In this document: positions 30,601 through 40,954 of the stretch, piece by piece
Numbering within the stretch: the stretch's first letter is position 1
Layout of the letters: each line of letters starts with the position of its first letter
Source of the DNA: Chara braunii
Taxonomy: Eukaryota > Streptophyta > Charophyceae > Charales > Characeae
Reading direction: 5' to 3'
Length of the DNA stretch: 45,367 bases
Assembly (NCBI GenBank): GCA_003427395.1
Contig: BFEA01000813.1
Coordinates: 302,867-348,233 of the forward strand
Position numbers and translations under genes: made by a program
The notes under the pieces: generated by a model
What the model was told of the DNA's origin: nothing
The model's input: the letters and a program-made list of their open reading frames with translations, nothing else
Databases searched by the model: none

Positions 30601-31470
30601 TGGGATACGTCCTAGTCGACCGACGTTGAGTCGCGCTTAGGACTTCAGCGCCCCAAAATGTCGGTTCGTGTGCGGGTTCGATAGGCGTACTACCGCACGT
30701 ACCCTATGCTACAGCGAACGAGAAACACCCTCGGCTGGTCCACCTCTTCGATTGCAACCGAGTAGCTTTCGTACTGTGGACTGGTAGCTCGGCGGGGATA
30801 CGCCCACCGAAGGGAGGTGACAACTCCCGTAAGGTGGAGGTAAGTCGTGCCTCGCATAGGCCCTGTCCTGTCGTAGGGGCTCGCGAGAGGTATGGCTGGC
30901 GCACTCGGTCGGAGCGGCTTGCGGAGGCTCCATGCATATTTGCGACGAGGAATTAGACCAACTCCTGCGTGACGCGGCCGGGAGGGTCCCACGCTGCCTT
31001 GTGCGGTGCCGGACTGATGCACTCGACAGCGCGGCGTGTGGGATACGTCCTAGTCGACCGGCGACGAGTCGCGCTTGGGACCTCAGCCCCCCAAGACGGC
31101 GGTTCGCGTGCGGGTCCGATAGAGGCGTATTACCGCGCGTACCGCCTATGCTACAGCGAACGAGAAACGCCCTCGGCTGGTCCACCTCTGCGATTGCAGG
31201 TGATTAACTTTCGTACTGTGGACTGGTAGCTCGGCGGGGATACGCCCACCGAAGGGAGGTGACAACTCCCGTAAGGTGGAGGTAAGTCGTGCCTAGCGTA
31301 GGCCCTATCCTATCGTAGGGGCTCGCGAGAGATATGGCTGGCGCACTTGGCCGGAGCGGCTTGCGGAAGCTCCATATACATTCGCGACGAGGATCTAGAC
31401 GAACTCCTGCGTGACGCGGCCGGGGGAGTCCCGCGCTGCCTTGTGCGGTGCCGGACCGATGCGCTCAACA
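30601..31470 (-). repeat. Two-unit tandem duplication of the R terminal block (period 438 bp)
   Basis: TGGGATACGTCCTAGTCGAC starts at 30601 and again at 31039. The units are about 90% alike by eye and each contains GGCGGGGATACGCCCACCGA, GGAGGTGACAACTCCCG and a terminal GCG(C/A)-type end. Copies 1 and 2 have one unit each. Reading frames through the block (up to 158 codons) differ between copies and are not credible genes. Confidence 0.85.
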
Positions 31471-32192
31471 ACGTATGCTGGCCACCTTAGCATCATCCGG
31501 CCTCAATCCATCCGCCGAGATTTCATGACCCAAGTACAAGATCTTGGTGCGACCGAACTCGCATTTCTCCAAGTTAACCTTGTATTGGTGTTGTCTTAGG
31601 AGGCCTTACACTATTTTCAAATGCTCAGCGTGCTTCTCTACAGTCTACTAAAGATAATAATATCGTCAAGGTACACGACGATAAACTTGGCTAAGTACTT
31701 GTGAAATATCATGTTCATCTTGTGTTGGAATGTACCAGGTGCATTATGTAGGCCAAAGGGCATCACCACAAACTCGTACTGACCGTACCTGGTCTGAAAT
31801 GCGGTTTTGTGCTGGTCCTCAGGTCTAATGGCAATTTGATGGTATCAGGACTTCGGATCTATCTTGGTGAAGTATCGGCATCCCTGCACTCTATCCAAGA
31901 GGTCGTTGATGCGGGGTAGGGGCTCCGCGTTCTTAACGGTGATGGCATTGAGGCCCCTATAGTCAATGCACATCCTCAATGTACCTCCCTTCTTTGGGAC
32001 AAATAAGACTGGCGCACCGTAAGGCGAGGTACTAGGCCGAATCCATCCCTTTTCTGTGAGCTCCTTGAGCTGGTGGCGGAGCTAATCCAACTCCGCAGGA
32101 GACATCCTATAGATTCGTCCTCCAAGTACCTTACTACCTGGGACAACCTCTATTGCATGGACCACCTCCCTTTCTGCCACGCCTGTAGGCTC
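31471..32192 (-). pseudogene. Reverse transcriptase of element III, stop-interrupted and truncated
   Basis: Readable motifs are [45 protein letters not shown] and VVYLDDIII (about 31654-31680), with the thumb YLGHEISADGLRPDD ending at the R border. Stops are seen after DLF (about 32190), in the AELD/LRHQL stretch, in KS/YHQI (a Gly codon changed to TGA) and after YLDD. RNase H and integrase are absent. Confidence 0.85.
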
Positions 32193-32762
32193 CTAAAAAA
32201 GGTCGGAATATTGTGCGACGACTGATTCTATCTCTGGGGGTGTTTTAACGGCCTCCCCTTTCTCAGAGACAAAGACTAGATGCTCGTAGTAGTTATAGAA
32301 AGAGGAAGCACACATGGAGCCGTAGTTCTCCACTAGACTGCTAGCCTTATACTTCTGCAGTCCAACGGTCCTACCATTTGGCAACTTGTGTATCAACACC
32401 TTCCTATCCCAATCAAACTGAGGTTGCGCGACCTCGAGGTAGTACATGCCTAGTAGCATATCGAAGGGCAGTTCGTCACCGACGAGGAATGAGATCTTAT
32501 GTCTCACTTCCCCTCCTCCATAAGAGAAGGAACAGACTACGTCCTTGACATAGTCTTTAACTACTATTTGGTGCTTGTTGGCTAGCGTAGAAGCTACAGT
32601 TCTGCTAAGCCGCTGCACTTGGTCCCCTAAGCGCAGTCCATCCACACAAGCACGAGTGATGAAGTTTCGTGTAGAGCCTATGTCTGCGAAGGCACCCACT
32701 TTGCGGCCACCTACATCAACCTCTACCACGGAATGTTCACCCTTCGGACCTCTACTGATCAT
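32193..32762 (-). pseudogene. Retropepsin-like region of element III with altered active site
   Basis: A 189-codon frame with the protease fold signature: AFADIGSTRNFI near residue 28, a middle strand block, then FDMLLGMYYLEVAQPQFDW near residue 100 and a linker to RT. The expected D-S/T-G triad reads D-I-G, a single-base change from D-T-G. The first ATG at 32762 is not a natural start, since the frame continues upstream toward gag. It would mature Gag-Pol if active. Confidence 0.78.
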
Positions 32763-32810
32763 CGCCCAAGAGTCGCTGGGGTCCTTCCCTGACCACTCAG
32801 TCTCTAACTC

Positions 32811-33862
32811 TTATAGGGCCTCAGACACATCTCTCGAACGCATAGGTAGGCACCGTCCTCACCAAGGTATCCAAGTCCTCATCCTTCTTCCTGTTGTCAG
32901 AGAAGGGCTTAGGACTCAGCAAGGGTATTTTGGGCATCCACTGCATAGGCTGCATTGGCCCAAGAGATTGCTGCAGTGAAGCATAGCCACCGAAACAGGT
33001 TGCTAAACACTAACCTGGGCCTGACTTGACAATGGGACTGTAGTAACCACTGTCGTGGATGGTACGACAGGGACTCTATGGACCGGACCACTAGTCGCTA
33101 CATAACCACCTGGAGGGGGCATGCCAAACATAGGTGAGAATGAAGGCCCAGTCGGCGACGGCGTCATTGATGGACCCGCAACCGATGGGGGAGCTACAAC
33201 ATACTGAGGCTGCCTCATCATGGGACGAGGAGCCTGCACTGCATCCAGAATCTGCGTCTGTCCTACCACTAGTTCAGCCAGCACTTCCTGCTGAACAGCC
33301 TGCACTTCAGCCACGCAAAGAAGCAAGTTACGCAGCGCTCGCATCGCAGGGTCAAGTGTTGACTCACATAACGCTTCTAATATGCCTAGCTCATGTCTTC
33401 TACTCCCTAATCTGTTTTTTCTCAAAATAGCTCTTCTTCATCTCTCTGCTGCCTCATCCAATTACCGTTGTAGCTCATCCTGAAGTTCTTCTGCTTGGAG
33501 GATCTCATAATCCTCCGGCGTGAGTTGAGCTGTTGGCTGACTTGCAAGCAACCACTCTGGCTAATGGAAGTCTGAGAACCACTCTGACTGACTACTGACG
33601 AAGTGGCATGTGAAGAGGCCTGCGACATGGTAGAGGAGGTAGCCATGGTCGTACCGGTACTAGCTGTAGTTCTAGACCTGGCGCTGGCCTCAGCTACCCT
33701 CACTCTTCTTGTTGCTGTTCTCTCTCTAGCCTCTCTCCGTAGTCTCCACTCGTCTCCTGGACCTAACTCTAGGAAAGTCAAGGGTCGAATGAGAGCAGTT
33801 CTTCGAGTGACCCTAAGGTCATCCACTAACAACTCCTCCTCACTAGTGCTTGCATCACTCAT
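32811..33862 (-). pseudogene. gag: Gag of element III, missing capsid core and zinc knuckle
   Basis: From MSDASTSEEELLVDD (33862) there is an Arg/Ser/Thr-rich N-terminal part. After a frame change at about 33425 comes a helical stretch (AMRALRNLLLCVAEVQAV) and a Pro/Met-rich linker (to 33003). A short piece resembling the start of a gag capsid (PKPFSDNRKKDEDLD, about 32900) is followed within about 100 bp by protease sequence. The bulk of the capsid and any CCHC knuckle are absent, so a deletion of several hundred bp is inferred. Confidence 0.7.
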
Positions 33863-34104
33863 GAGCTACAATATGTGTGATCTAAGCTAGAATCCACACT
33901 GAATCCTCCCTCAGCATGACACAACTGATTTATGATACACAACTAACTACGGTCGGCCTGTACAAAAATAGTTAGGTGGTTAGGTCTCAACCAATGTCAG
34001 ATCCTACTGGGAATGTTAAGTCTATTTTTATATTATTCTGATACAGATTGCATTGCAGCAAGGAATATACTACTCTATCTGCAGCTGTCTGTCATCCCGC
34101 AAAG

Positions 34105-34109
34105 ATGTA
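34105..34109. repeat. Target-site duplication of element IV, left copy
   Basis: TGTA (34106-34109) precedes the LTR and recurs at 43753-43756. ATGTA also matches if the terminal A of the right LTR is counted. Confidence 0.7.
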
Positions 34110-35430
34110 TGTTACGATCCTGGCCAATTTCGAAGTATACATTCATCTGAAAGTACAACGCCATCCAATTGCAAAAAGAAATGAATGAACTTGAGAGGAG
34201 GGAGAGGGAAATTAGAAGAAGAAGAAGAAGACCGAAAAAGAAGATGATGTACTCCAGCATAGACCAATGACAAGGCTCTTCTTCCTCGCCAACCAATCTC
34301 TTCCTCCTTATCTCCTCCCCTCTTATTCAAACAGGAAATAACAATAATAATGTTGAATGACTGAACCAGAATCAATGTCTGAATCCCACTTCTACTGCAG
34401 GCACAACACGAGGTCCACCATAGCCGTGGCCACCCTTCCTCTTCCTCTACATACGGGCCGAGGCTATGGCGGACTACGGAGGCTTCAGCGTCCTGTCCAA
34501 AGGACAACCCAAAGCAGCTATGTCGCTGCCCCACTTCAAGGTCAGCACCATGCAGCTATGCCGCTGCCCGCTCAACCGCCATGCCTGACTCTGTCCCGAG
34601 CTTCCTTGATGCGGCACTACCCCCACTGGGGCCTTCCTGATGCAGCGCCTAGCAAGGTGATGAAGATGGTGTCTACCATAGCCAGGAAAGTACCTCACCA
34701 CTTTCCTCCTTGGTCCCCTTCTCCCTCCTCCTCCTACCGGTAGAGCTCCACCATAGCCAAGGTGGAAGCTCTCGACTTCTTCCTCCCAGCAGCGCTGTAG
34801 TACCAAGCGCCACTCCAGCCAGTGCTCCAACAGCGTGTCGCCAAACTTGCATATTGAAGAATGAGGCCGAGCTCTTGCCTCGGCCTCTTGATATAGCGGC
34901 CTGCTTGCCTCCTGGGCGGTGACTTCCAGGCCGCTTGGCCTCCCAAGCAACCGGTACCTCCTCCCTTTCGGAGGGAAACATCATTGCAGACTCTGATATT
35001 GCCCGTACAGGCTCTAGACTCAGACTGGATGGACTGGTATCGGCCTAGACCTAGCCTACCGCTACTTGCCCTCTAAAAATGCCAACTTTGTCTTTTTCTG
35101 CTCGGCCTCAAGTACCCGGCACATCTACCGTTACTGGGTGCGGTACCGGCCTACCTACTACTTGAGTGTTTTCCCTGCTGCAACCCTCAATGCCACGGCC
35201 ACAGGTAAGTACCGGCCCCACGGGCCCACCAAACAAGCAAGTACCCTTGCGGGTCACACACACACTCATACCGACAAGCACTCAGACAGGTACACAGCTC
35301 ACAAGCACGCACACACAAACAGACTTAGAAACCACAACAGAATGCGGGAATCTCAGCAAGGCATCCATTCCATCGGCAGAACTTCATAAATCAGCAGTGT
35401 TCTCAGTCTGTGTTTTGACGGGTCATTACA
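34110..35430 (-). repeat. 3' LTR of element IV
   Basis: Plus sense runs TGTTACGATCC to CATTACA (TG...CA), 1321 bp. It matches 42431-43752 over its whole length. Differences include many C/T and G/A substitutions and a small indel in the GAAGAAG tract near 34203. Confidence 0.95.
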
Positions 35431-35443
35431 CTACCCCCCCCTC
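35431..35443 (-). promoter_or_regulatory. Polypurine tract of element IV
   Basis: The minus strand reads GAGGGGGGGGTAG immediately before the 3' LTR start TGTAATG. Its position and composition are those of the plus-strand primer. Confidence 0.88.
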
Positions 35444-35577
35444 AAGAGCGAGGTCCCTTCGAGCGAGTAACTCAATCACAGTCCTTGCATAATTCATCGT
35501 AAGCGTAGATGGCAAAGAGAGATCGGGTGTGTTCCGTAAGGGTGAGTGTAGCAGTGAATTTCGGTTGCTGTTCAGAG

Positions 35578-36903
35578 CTAATCAATCAATCGTTCATATG
35601 CGTTGACGACTCGTGGAGCACTCTGCAGCAAGTCTTTCTTAGCAATCCAGTAGAAGTCAGTCAACGGGTGGTAAAGGAAATGTACTTTGTATTGTTTGTG
35701 TCTCCCCTTTCCACTATGCTCAACAATTCTATCTACCTCATGGCCGCCATTGATTGCGCGAGGAATCATCGATTCTCGATACGGAGAAGTTTCAGGTGGT
35801 TCATACGGAAACAACTTTGATGCGTGAAAGATTGGACATGTGCGCAAATGAGCAGGCACATCGATCGTGTAGGAAGGACCGAAGGAATCATTGCCTACTC
35901 GGTTTAGCACCTTCTATGGACCGTAGTACTAAGGAAGAAGCTTTCGTGATACGCCTTCTTCTTCAGAAAACTCGGACATCTTGACCCAAACATAGCTTCC
36001 CACTGTGAAAGGATCAGGCTGGCGCTTTTTGTTTGCATGTTTAATCATGGCACTGCGTCGCTTCTCCATAGCTGCGAAAACAACTTTGAGCAAACGATCA
36101 TACTCAACGCTGTAGCCTGGCGGGCCAGATGTTAGGCCAGGCGGCTGTTCAGGGAACAGATAAGATACAGGAGTGCGTATTTTCCATCCAAGATGCAGCC
36201 AGTTAGGCGTCATCCCGGTGGAGGAGTGGATGGAGTTGTTGTACAACCCTTGCACGATCGGCAATTCCTCATCCCAAGAATTCTCATTAGGCACAATTAA
36301 GGCTCGCAGAAGTTGGATCACTGTCTGGTTGATCTCCTTGGGCAGTCCATTGGCTTCAGGATGTCGACCAAATGTCATTTTCAGTTTCATGTCATCGACC
36401 TGGGAGGTGAAGTCCTTTCATTCTGCACTTATGAACCTAGTGTCCCGGTCACTCACAAAAGTTTTCAGGGGCCCATACTGCAGAATGTATCTCTTATGAA
36501 ATTCTTTGATCACAAGGTCAGTTGGGGCATGAGGTGGTAATGGGATCAGATTCATAAACTTTGAAAAGCGGTCAACTATCACCATTACTTGCGAATATCC
36601 ATTTCTACTCTTCTTTCCCATGTCCGTGAAGTCGATGGAAAGAGACTCAACCGGGCCATCAGGAATAGGAAGAGGATGCAACAGTCTGTAGGGCTTCTGC
36701 CGAGATGGTTTGATGCGTTGACAAACTTCACACTCAGCCACAAACTTTCGTGCCATTCCTTTCATTCCAGGCCATACAAATTTTTGTAACAGACTTCCGT
36801 ATGTCTTCTCAAAACCGAAGTGTCCACTCCGGCCATGAGCCAAGTCCAAGAAGTGAATGAGGATCGGCTCATGGTTGGGTACACACAGTCGATCGTGTTT
36901 CCT
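35578..36903 (-). pseudogene. Integrase with chromodomain (element IV), stop-interrupted
   Basis: Order on the minus strand: an HHCC zinc-binding part (AHGRSGHFGFEKTYG ... CEVCQRIK), then the DDE catalytic core with SIDFTDMG (first Asp), FVSDRDTRFIS (second Asp) and a segment with ANGLPKEINQ (Glu). Next come the tail with GSYVWVKMSEF and the C-terminal GPSYTIDVPAHL, FHASKLFP and a chromodomain (EVDRIVEH ... QYKVHFL). It would insert element cDNA into chromatin. Stops lie near 36898 (CGA-type to TGA), 36416 (conserved Trp after SAE) and twice near 35920 (one at the Trp that element II keeps in GPWEVLK). All catalytic residues remain visible. Confidence 0.88.
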
Positions 36904-38410
36904 TCACCGTCGAAAAATTATGCCCTTACATTCATGGAAATCAGGTTGACTGCTAGGGTGAGCCCGAATCTGCTCAAGGATGGGACTGAGTTCCGGATCC
37001 TTGGCAGTATGCTCAATGACTTCCTCCTTCAAATTCTTACGGAGATCATAGGAACCCTCAAGGCAAGTCATGTACTCAGGATGGCGAGACAAAGCATCCG
37101 CAACGCGATTGTAACAGCCTTTTTTGTGCTTAAGTTCAAAATCATACACATCAATCTCATGCAGCCAGCGGGTCAATGTGGTTGATGGGTTAATCTGTGT
37201 CTGAATCCATTTCAAGGTCTCGTGGTCGGAAAACACTTTGAAATGGCGACCCAAGAGGTAGTGTTTCCAATGATCTAGTGCCTCTCTCAAGGCATAGAGT
37301 TCTCGCATGTAAGTGGAAGCAACTACCTTGTGACTGGGCATGCGTTTGCTGTAATATTCAAGCGGACGTAACCCATCGCCGTCATCTTGCTGCAGCACTG
37401 CACCAATCCCATACAAGCTTGCATCCGTAGTTACTACGAATGTAAGTTTGGGATCTGCAATGCGGAGCACCGGATGACTCACCAAAGCCTCCTTCAATGC
37501 TTGGAAGGCTGTTGTGCATTCCCCATCCCATGTGTAGGACACATTCTTACTTATTAATTTGGACAGCGGACGAGCGATGATAGAGAATTTGGGTACAAAC
37601 TTACGGTAGTATGACGCAAGACCAAGAAAAGAGCGCAACACATTGGCCGGTTGAGGCCATTTACGGATGACCTCAACTTTGGTTGCCTCGGGTTCTAGGC
37701 CTGCAGCAGACAACTGATGTCCGAGGCAGATGACGCTGTCCCTCCCAAACTCAGATTTCTCCATGTTGCACATCCTTGAGGATCTGCAGCACTTCCTCAA
37801 GGTGTCTCATGTGTTCCTCCATCGGATTGCTGAATATTAGTATGTCATCCAGATAAACAACAACAAATGATTAATCTGATTGCGAAATGCCTTGTCCATG
37901 AGACTTTGAAAGGTGGCTGGTGCATTTGTGGCCGAAGGGCATGACAGTAAACTCGTACAGCCCGTCGCGAGTTTTGAATGCAGTTTTGTGTTGGTCTGCA
38001 TGATCGACTTCAATCTGGTGGTAGCCAGACTTGAGATCGATCTTGCTAAAGACTTTGCATCCACCTGCAGCATCAAGCAGATCATCAATACGCGACAAAC
38101 GATAGACATTCTTTCTTGTGATCCTATTCAGTCCGCGGTAGTCGATACACATCCGTAGTTTGCCTCCTTTCTTAAGGACAGACAGAACCGGTGCACCGAA
38201 TTCGGATTCGCTTGGCTTGATTCATCCCTTCCCAATCATGTCATCGATCTGTCTTCGCAACTCGTCCAATTCGCCTGAGCCCATTCGATAGACACAACCT
38301 TTTGGAGGAGTGCTACCTTCTATCAACTCGATCTTGTGTCGGACCGGCCGCACGGAAACTCCATGCGATTCGGCCAAGACTTCAGGAAATCGGTCGAGAA
38401 GGTTGCGAAT
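36904..38410 (-). pseudogene. Reverse transcriptase and RNase H (element IV), frameshifted
   Basis: RT motifs are [34 protein letters not shown], then after a frame change (about 37930) [13 protein letters not shown], then in another frame VVYLDDILIFS (YLDD codons about 37843-37854). The 298-codon frame 37800-36904 holds the thumb (CLGHQLSAAGLEPEA, FLGLASYYRKFV) and RNase H: VTTDASLYGIGAVL, RELYALREALDHW, FKVFSDHETLKW and VADALSR. An upstream stop replaces the Trp of KGWI..PS (about 38222). All motifs are identifiable, but at least two indels and a stop break the frame. Confidence 0.88.
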
Positions 38411-39121
38411 TTATGATGGGATCTCCGGAGGTGGATCTTCACTCTCAGGTGCAAGCGTACCGGATTGCATAGGTGCAACCAAAACAACAGGATTTGAAGC
38501 CGAGTCGTTTGGACTAGAAGTAGATTTAGTAGAGGTAGAAGTAGTTGCCTCAGAAGTAGAAAAGGCATGCAAAGTAGAATCATTATGTACAGCAAAAACA
38601 GAAGGCACATGAGCAGGCCTAACAAAGGCTATATGCATTTGCTCATCAACTTTGCGCCTGCGCCACTTTTTGCAGAATTGCATTGCGTTCAGAAAAGTTA
38701 CCTGGGACTCGCGGGGCTCATCCAAGAGGACTGGACGCTCGATTCCCATGGCATCTTTGACCATGAACTGTGAGTCCTTCCATGTGGTTCTTTCACATTG
38801 GGCTTGCAACCAGCCCAAGCCAATAACCACGTCGAAGGGGCACTGATCAAGGACATAGAAGTTCAATTCATGCGTGATTGTGCGGCCTGCGTCAAAGGTA
38901 GTGCGCACACCTTTAACTACATGTGTAGAGGTGACAACCTCGTGGTCGCCTACCTGGGTCCGACAAGGATTCTGCAAAGTCACTTGCTTCATCCCCAAGC
39001 GTGCCTTACGAATGCCGTGCGGTGAGAAGTAGTTGGCGGTTGCGCCACAATCAGCCAACACACGGATGTAACGGTCGTTAATGCGGAGTTTGAAAAAGAT
39101 CAACTTCGTTTTTCCTTGCAC
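38411..39121 (-). pseudogene. Retropepsin-like protease region (element IV), D-C-G active site
   Basis: A 236-codon frame with VLADCGATANYFS at about residue 23 and FDVVIGLGWLQAQ near residue 94, followed by a Ser/Thr-rich linker to RT. Active retropepsins have D-T/S-G; Cys here is unusual. A TAA at 39126-39124 separates it from gag in the same frame, either a recoding site or a mutation. It would cut Gag-Pol in the particle. Confidence 0.75.
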
Positions 39122-39127
39122 GCGTTC

Positions 39128-40954
39128 TTACTTCATGTGAGCCCAGCGTGTCAAGAGGGCATGAAAGTCGATTTCTTCCGACTCCACCCAAGGCTGCTTG
39201 TATAGGATGTGTACTTGCTCAACCTTGGAATTGACATCAAATGGGGTTTCAGGAGAGGTTTGCTGAGTGGGATCAGAATCCAGAGAAGGATCTGCACTTT
39301 TATGTTCACCATCTCCATATGTAGAGTGTGTTGATGATGTCTCTACCCCCGTTGCTGGTTTCCCTGCTGCAATCTGAAACAATGTTGGACTGAGTGTCCC
39401 TGCTTGGTGCAATGCAGACAACCCCCTCTTTTCACCCTGTTCTTCCACCCACTTTCATTGATCCGGAGATCTACCCATGGTTTGGTGGCAGGATCTTCCG
39501 GTTTGGGTGGAGTTTTCGCTCCCTTGGGAAGAAGAATAGTGTTAACAAAGTGGTCCTCGGTCCCTTGCGTTTGAAGGCAGTCTTCTTGAACGCATTTATA
39601 GATTCATCATCATTCACATACTCACACTCATGGGCTGACGAAGAGCAAGATGCCTCGCAGCCTTGCTCTTGATCGTCATCAAGAGAAGGATCCTCCACGA
39701 GGGTCTCCTCGTCATCCTCAAGTAGATCGTGCGCTGCAAAACGGTTGCTGCCTGGAAACCGTTTGCGGCCGGTGGTCTTTTTGCCACCCGATCCACCCGG
39801 GAGGTCTTGTGCCTCCAACTTGACTAAATCCCACATGAGGGTAAGCCAATCTGTATACGTTACGAGTCCGAGCCCCAAGCGATGTGTTATAGTAGAGGGG
39901 ACCATACCTTTAATCACATCCAAACAAGACTGCCCAGTCATTTCCGAGTCAGGAGTAGCAAAAAGTTTACTAACATACTGCTGCAGGCTATGCATAGTGT
40001 CGGTCCACTTGATGTGCTTGAGCTTGTCAAGCTTGAGTCTAGCTTTGGCTGCAGCATGTGGATCAGCATACTGTTTGATCAAGAGTTCCTCAAGTGTGGC
40101 TACAGGCGTAGCCTTCAGCCACTTGTTCAGGTCTATTCTTTTATAGCCTGCTCGCACAACTTGGATTTCTAAGAATCCTCTTACGGCGGGTTCCACATTG
40201 GTCCCTAGGGCCGATGACTGAGTAACTCCGAGTGTCCCCAACACATCAAAGTACGATCGCATGGAACTGATCCAAGATTCGATGTCGTCCTTTCCGTCAT
40301 ACTTAGACGGAATCTGCGCTGCCTTTCTATCCATGTACGGAAAGCTGCAGCTTGGGCCAGCGGTTGCTGGGTCCGAATTCGGGGCTGCAACAGTTCCAGA
40401 ATGCCCTGCACTGTCACTTGCCGCAGCAGCAGCTGCAGCAGCAACAACGGGGTCTGGACCTGCAGCAGATCCGGTTAGGCTGTTGGCCACACTCAAAGAA
40501 GAAGAAGAAGAAGAAGAAGACACTCTTAGAGGGGCAAGAACGGACTGACACGCAGCACAGAAGTAGGGTAAGCAGGCGGAAGGATACTTTGGGCTGGCTG
40601 CACATTAGCGAACTATTGCAGCTGGTCACGGTGCTGCTGCGCCATCAGGGCCATGTCCTCACGCAACTTCTTGAGTTCGTCGAACACCTTGGCGAGTTGG
40701 CCTGTATGGTCCTCGACAGCCCGGATGTCTATTAAAGCTCGGAGGAGTGGAACGGTTTTCTCTCCCACCTCCTTATGAGTTAGGGCAGGCACGATACAAA
40801 ATACGGCTTCATGAGCCTTTACCTTAACCTCCCTCTCCTTCTCCTTCTCTTCCTCTTCACTCTTCAATGTTTTTTCGTAAAAGAACAGGTACTGCGCTTT
40901 TTCTCCCTCAGGGGCAGCGTCCATTTGCAGCTTTCATTCTGCTGCAGATGCCAT
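39128..40954 (-). pseudogene. gag: Gag of element IV, disrupted (N-terminal helices, capsid, zinc knuckle)
   Basis: A likely start is the ATG at 40954 (MASAAE), but a TGA follows at codon 7, where element I keeps a Trp in MAAEWRSE. A Glu/Lys-rich helical region runs to 40613, where a TAG occurs. A 350-codon frame (40523-39471) carries a Ser and Ala-rich start and the capsid-like domain (IPSKYDGKDDIESWISSM, VRGFLEIQVVRAG). A frame change at about 39560 leads to the CCHC knuckle CLHCTKQGHSVQHC (39420-39379). A further frame change gives a linker (39448-39128) ending in TAA before protease. It would form particles and bind RNA. Confidence 0.83.

Larger units (their letters stand above)
27393..31470 (-). 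mobile_element. R-family long repeat, copy 3 (inverted)
   Basis: Read on the minus strand it starts TGTTGAGCGCATCGG at 31470 and shows the same order as copies 1 and 2. The terminal GC-rich block is duplicated here; then come the 'ctcctagt' block, TATA-like sequence, the CTGTTATC palindrome (29541-29523), GCTTCCC blocks (29230-28890), the hairpin array (28700-27903) and the distal block with GGGCCCCGCAATGG. Its outer end abuts the RT thumb of element III. There is no protein frame. It shares its hairpin core with copy 1 and its distal block with copy 2. Confidence 0.75.
31471..34109 (-). mobile_element. Ty3/gypsy remnant, element III (3' part lost; 5' part displaced)
   Basis: On the minus strand: gag N-terminal region (from 33862), a truncated capsid start, protease and RT up to the thumb, where R copy 3 takes over at 31470. 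The leader just upstream (33863-34109) is interrupted by element IV. The sequence after element IV (43753 onward) holds a PBS-like site and an LTR-like sequence at a plausible leader distance of 1.2 kb, so I infer it is the rest of element III. Stops and deletions make it inactive. Confidence 0.8.

Noticed and set aside
30709-31185. 158-codon minus-strand frame in the R terminal block, with similar frames at 15692-16237 and 8992-9234
   Set aside because: The readable frame differs between copies and shows no preference for conserved residues; the similarity is at DNA level only.
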